From: Pseudobutyrivibrio sp.
GTDB lineage: Bacteria > Bacillota > Clostridia > Lachnospirales > Lachnospiraceae
DNA: 64,000 nt
Direction of reading: 5' to 3'
Assembly: GCA_024684955.1 (NCBI GenBank)
Contig: JAIKWH010000062.1
Location: forward strand, 1 to 64,000
Shown here in pieces: positions 60,471 to 64,000 of the stretch. How positions within the stretch are numbered: position 1 is the first letter of the stretch; each line of letters begins with the position of its first letter. Below the pieces are notes generated by a model that did no database searches, was not told the DNA's origin, and was given only the letters and a program-made list of their open reading frames with translations. The position numbers and the translations under genes were made by a program.

Positions 60471-62198
60471 ATGGCAAAAGATAAAGCAAAAATGCGTTTT
60501 AGTATTCAGATGAAGATAATGTGCGCGATGATTTTCATTGCTCTGAGTTCTTGTCTGGTCCTTGGAATAAGGGTTTATTCAACAGTTAGAGCCGCATTTA
60601 TGGAGACTGCGGCCGATGATGCCCTAACACTGGCAGAGGTTACAGCGTCGGACCTGGATGGTGACGCTTTGGCAGCACTTCAAATCGGTGAAACAGGTAC
60701 TAAGACATATGAGGAAGCCTATTCACAAATGTCTTTGCTTTTTGAAAAGACCGGACCTAATGCCCTATACACTATCGCTGAGAGAGATGGAAAGGTGGTT
60801 TATCTGGTGGATGTATCCTCTGAAAATGAACCTGTAGGAACAGAGGTTGAGCCAGAGTTTCTAGAAGAATATAAGACAGCCCTGGCAGCAAAGTCAGGAT
60901 ATACCACAGGAGAATTACAGAAGGTGGATGGCACGTTTTTGATTACATCCTATGCACCTATATACACAGATTCTGGAGAATTTGTTGGGGATGTAGCCTT
61001 TGACTATATAGCAGATGAACTGGCAGCAACCCTGAGGAGAATCCTATATACCGTAATAACTATTACAGTGCTCATTATGATACTGGCTGCAATATTCTCC
61101 ATTGTAGTGTCTAGGGGTATCACCGGTGGAATAAGAAAAGTCAATACCCGAGTAATAGATTTGGTATCTAATAATGGTGACTTGACTCAGAAGGTGGAGG
61201 TTGCCACCAATGACGAAATTAGCGATATAGCCCATTCAATCAACAGCCTCCTAGATTATATAAGAGGGGTTGTTACTAATATTTCAACTAACGCTGAGGC
61301 CCTTTCGGACTCAGTGGAGGTGGCGCAGAAATCCAGCTTAGAAACCTCGGATGAATTGAGAAGCGTATCTGCCTCTATGCAGCAGATGACAGCCTCAATG
61401 GAGGAATCATCAGCAAATTTACAGCAGGTGCAGACAGCATCCGGTGAGGTTGGAGACAATATAAACGAAATGAACAATAGCATTATGGAGGGTTCTTCCT
61501 ATGCAGAAGACATGGAAGCCAGAGCCCTTGCAATGCAAAAAGAGGCTGATATTCAAACAATAGAAGTAGAGCAGAGGGCAGCAGAAATGTCAGAGTCCCT
61601 AAATGCCAGAATAGAGGATGCCAAGAATGTAGAAAATATTTCAAACCTTACATCTACTATTTTGGACATAGCATCTCAGACCAACCTCCTATCACTGAAT
61701 GCTTCTATTGAGGCAGCCAGAGCAGGAGAGGCAGGCAAGGGATTTGCAGTAGTAGCAGATGAGATTTCACAGCTGGCTACAAACTCTTCTAACACAGCAA
61801 AGGAAATTCAAGAAATATCAGACGCTGTTATTGGAAATGTTAGGGGACTTGCAGATGAAGCCACATCTATGGTTGATTTTGTGAGGGATAAGACAATTGG
61901 CGGATATATGAAACTAAAAGAGACTGGAGACCAGTACCAGCAAGATGCAGCAAAAATGTCTGACATGTTAAAAGAACTGGAGGAGAAAGCGGCTCGTATA
62001 TCAGATGCAATGAGCCAGGTGAGCACATCTATTGCCAATGTATCTGGAGCAGTGGAGGAAAGCGCAAAGGCTGCCACATCAGTAGCTGAAAGTGCAACCA
62101 CAATGTCTACTAACATGGAAAACAATACAGATGTGGTAAACCAGAATTCAGACATAGCAAGGCAACTTACAGACGAAGTAGAGAAGTTTATATTCTAA
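60471..62198 (+). CDS. methyl-accepting chemotaxis protein
   Basis: 575 residues. A membrane helix (about 13-33), an extracellular Cache-like sensor domain (about 36-185; [34 protein letters not shown]), a second helix (about 192-214), HAMP (about 215-268) and the signalling hairpin with [36 protein letters not shown]. The Cache domain probably binds a small organic ligand outside. No pentapeptide CheR/CheB tether is seen. The 203-base gap upstream holds no gene and no clear sigma-28 promoter. Confidence 0.93.
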   Translation: MAKDKAKMRFSIQMKIMCAMIFIALSSCLVLGIRVYSTVRAAFMETAADDALTLAEVTASDLDGDALAALQIGETGTKTYEEAYSQMSLLFEKTGPNALYTIAERDGKVVYLVDVSSENEPVGTEVEPEFLEEYKTALAAKSGYTTGELQKVDGTFLITSYAPIYTDSGEFVGDVAFDYIADELAATLRRILYTVITITVLIMILAAIFSIVVSRGITGGIRKVNTRVIDLVSNNGDLTQKVEVATNDEISDIAHSINSLLDYIRGVVTNISTNAEALSDSVEVAQKSSLETSDELRSVSASMQQMTASMEESSANLQQVQTASGEVGDNINEMNNSIMEGSSYAEDMEARALAMQKEADIQTIEVEQRAAEMSESLNARIEDAKNVENISNLTSTILDIASQTNLLSLNASIEAARAGEAGKGFAVVADEISQLATNSSNTAKEIQEISDAVIGNVRGLADEATSMVDFVRDKTIGGYMKLKETGDQYQQDAAKMSDMLKELEEKAARISDAMSQVSTSIANVSGAVEESAKAATSVAESATTMSTNMENNTDVVNQNSDIARQLTDEVEKFIF

Positions 62199-62238
62199 GA
62201 ATTGGCACAATAAATATTTTTTACGAGAGGAAGGTATT

Positions 62239-64000
62239 ATGAAAGAAAAGCAAAAGAACAAAAGAAACAGAGGGCTGATAGGAGACCATTCTCCAGTTGG
62301 TTTTTTCCAAACCATCAGTTTTCAGAATCTCTTCGTAAACATAGTAGTCTTAATTATGTTTGTGGCAGTTTCTTTTTATACTCTATCTTCAATGAATCAA
62401 ATAAAGGAAGATGCAGTATCAGCCCTAAGCAATTCTGATGAGGCTCTTATCACCCTGGGGGATATGAAAGCCAATGTCAGCTCGGCAGTGGCAGAAATGT
62501 CAGATGTAACTGGTATTTGCAGGTCTGCAGAGATAAATGATTCTACTAAAAAGAGAGAGGCTGCAGCATCCAGGATGGAGATTGAAACTCTCTATAACAA
62601 ACTGCCAAAGCAGGAGACCCTGCTGAAGGAGAGCCCACTTTGGGCCCTGTTTACACCAGGTACTGCAGCAGTAGATGATGCAGCAGCAAAGTTGGAAACA
62701 TATTTTACAGATGTGTTTACTATTCTGGATTATTATCAGGCTGGGAACTATGGAGCAGGTATTGCCTTGATGGAGGGCCAGTATCAGGCAGACATGGTTT
62801 CTGCAAACACAGCTATTGCTGTCATGCAGGATGATGTTATCATCGTAGCCAACAGAGTCGGACCAAGCGTTGAGAAAGAGATGCAGTCGTCTGTAAAGGT
62901 AGCCGTTGTTATGATGGTTATCGTTGCAGTTCTTATTCTCATGGCAATTGTCATCATGCAGGCTTCTGTTATTAAGGCTATCAAGAATATCACAAAAGCC
63001 ATCGGTGGTATTGTTAGCGATATCGACGAAGGAAATGGCGATTTGTCAAAGCGTATTGAGTACAAGAGCAATAACGAACTGAAACTTATCATTGGAGGAT
63101 TCAACTCCTTCATGGACACTTTGCAACATATTATTGGCAAAGTAAAAGAGGGTACTGTAGTTTTGGAGGAATCTTCTACTAATGTATCTCAGAGAATTAC
63201 CTCTGTATCTGGCTCTATCATGAATACATCAGCAGCAATGGAAGAACTTTCAGCCACCATGGATTCTGTATCAGCAGTTACATCAAATCTCAATGAGAGA
63301 TTAAAAGATGTTGATACAGCCACAGAGGAAATCAGAACCCAGGCTAGAGAGGGTATGGATACAGCTAAGCAGATTCAAGAGTCTGCTATCACTATTAAAG
63401 ACGATACAAATACAAGAAAAGACGGAGCAAAGGCCAAGGTTGAAGCCCTTTCTACCACCCTGGCAGCATCTGTTAAGGATGCAGAAAAGGTTGGCCAGAT
63501 TAATGACTTGACAGCCAACATTATGGATATTGCATCTCGTACAAATCTCCTTTCTCTCAATGCTTCTATTGAGGCAGCCAGAGCAGGTGAGGCCGGACGA
63601 GGCTTTGCAGTCGTTGCTGAGGAAATCGGCGAACTGGCAACAAATTCTCATCAGACAGCAGGCAGCATTCAGGCGATTTCAAATGAGGTTACCAGTGCCG
63701 TTACCGCACTGTCAGAAAACGCAACTCAAGTAATTGAATTTATTAATGGAACTATTCTTTCAGACTACGATTCATTTGGTAATCTGGGAGACGGATATAT
63801 GGAGACAGCCCAGTCTATAACCGCCATGGTTGAAAGTTTTACAAATAAGGCTGATGAGTTGTCAGAGACTATGGAGAAAATGATTGGAGACATTAATTCT
63901 ATTGCAGAGGCTGTAAACGAGTCATCAGAGGCAATATCAATGTCTGCAGAGAATTCTCAGGAGATTGTAAATGAGGTAACAGAAATTAGTTCGGCAGTAG
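62239..64000 (+). CDS. methyl-accepting chemotaxis protein (3' end outside window)
   Basis: The frame is open to the right edge and so is absent from the ORF track. It starts at ATG 62239 after GAGAGGAAGG. About 587 residues are visible: an N-terminal membrane helix (about 30-50), an extracellular helical domain (about 51-210; four-helix-bundle type), a second helix (about 218-240), HAMP and the signalling tip [35 protein letters not shown]. Its sensor differs from the preceding receptor's Cache domain, so the two sense different things. They are 40 bases apart and likely co-transcribed. Confidence 0.92.
   Translation, partial: MKEKQKNKRNRGLIGDHSPVGFFQTISFQNLFVNIVVLIMFVAVSFYTLSSMNQIKEDAVSALSNSDEALITLGDMKANVSSAVAEMSDVTGICRSAEINDSTKKREAAASRMEIETLYNKLPKQETLLKESPLWALFTPGTAAVDDAAAKLETYFTDVFTILDYYQAGNYGAGIALMEGQYQADMVSANTAIAVMQDDVIIVANRVGPSVEKEMQSSVKVAVVMMVIVAVLILMAIVIMQASVIKAIKNITKAIGGIVSDIDEGNGDLSKRIEYKSNNELKLIIGGFNSFMDTLQHIIGKVKEGTVVLEESSTNVSQRITSVSGSIMNTSAAMEELSATMDSVSAVTSNLNERLKDVDTATEEIRTQAREGMDTAKQIQESAITIKDDTNTRKDGAKAKVEALSTTLAASVKDAEKVGQINDLTANIMDIASRTNLLSLNASIEAARAGEAGRGFAVVAEEIGELATNSHQTAGSIQAISNEVTSAVTALSENATQVIEFINGTILSDYDSFGNLGDGYMETAQSITAMVESFTNKADELSETMEKMIGDINSIAEAVNESSEAISMSAENSQEIVNEVTEISSAV

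Noticed and set aside
1-64000. CRISPR arrays, tRNA or rRNA genes, IS elements or prophage
   Set aside because: No regularly spaced repeats, no cloverleaf-like sequence with CCA or TTCGANNC arm in the gaps, no transposase, integrase or phage structural proteins were seen by eye.

Overview
The window looks like chromosomal DNA of a low-GC, anaerobic, Gram-positive bacterium, most likely a Lachnospiraceae relative of the Butyrivibrio/Pseudobutyrivibrio/Roseburia type. The signs are strong GGAGG-type ribosome binding sites, sigma-A promoters (TTGACA-N17-TATAAT), many T-tailed hairpin terminators, a two-gene Fe-S assembly system, a veg gene, HD-GYP and chemotaxis genes, and protein families typical of that group (PadR/HAAS/DUF4097 operon, DHHW/MBOAT O-acetylation genes). 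This is inference from gene content; no rRNA or other taxonomic marker is present. I see no IS element, prophage, CRISPR array, tRNA or rRNA.

Layout. 1-2.7 kb: an unknown protein running in from the left edge, a candidate structured leader, then a small unknown protein followed by a membrane protein with a RyR-type C-terminal domain. 2.7-4.9 kb: an autoregulated PadR operon with three inverted repeats at its promoter. 5.0-10.3 kb: alpha/beta hydrolase, membrane-anchored MurF, Ddl, then the minimal SufC/SufB-like (SmsC/SmsB) pair. 10.4-14.7 kb: a small unknown protein, DJ-1/PfpI-LuxS-MTA/SAH nucleosidase, then a THF riboswitch controlling the folate transporter FolT and FolC. 14.8-22 kb: phosphoglucomutase, a PH-domain protein and a four-gene polysaccharide O-acetylation cluster. 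22-29.3 kb: glmS and a DeoR regulator (minus strand), divergent from two near-identical mannitol-type PTS transporters (IIC-B, then IIC-A) and a polyol/ketose-phosphate dehydrogenase.

29.3-41.1 kb: YlmH, HAD phosphatase, unknown protein, AlaX, YARHG protein, uracil-DNA glycosylase, a hybrid kinase with a double-receiver protein, and an SbcD/SbcC-like (YhaO/YhaN-like) pair. 41.1-45.9 kb: a zinc-ribbon protein, a MurD of the L-glutamate (MurD2) type translationally coupled to a MurL-type epimerase, a WYL regulator and an SDR reductase. 46-52.5 kb: HPF, an HTH regulator whose ribosome binding site lies in a 14-bp hairpin, PlsC, Veg, an NlpC/P60 hydrolase, a SurA-N-like lipoprotein/anchored protein, methionine aminopeptidase with a SEC-C tail at its N-terminus, and RsuA. 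52.5-58 kb: a branched-chain amino acid ABC transporter and a cytidylate-kinase-like protein. 58-64 kb: HD-GYP phosphodiesterase, aldose-epimerase-like protein and two chemotaxis receptors, the second cut by the right edge.

The most notable signal is the MurD2-MurL pair. It implies that D-glutamate of peptidoglycan is made by adding L-Glu and epimerising it on the UDP-linked precursor, a route described in Xanthomonas and not expected by default in Firmicutes. Other points of interest are the complementary PTS duplication with signs of gene conversion, the RyR-domain membrane protein, the O-acetylation cluster with two different SGNH proteins, and two operons where a hairpin holds the ribosome binding site.
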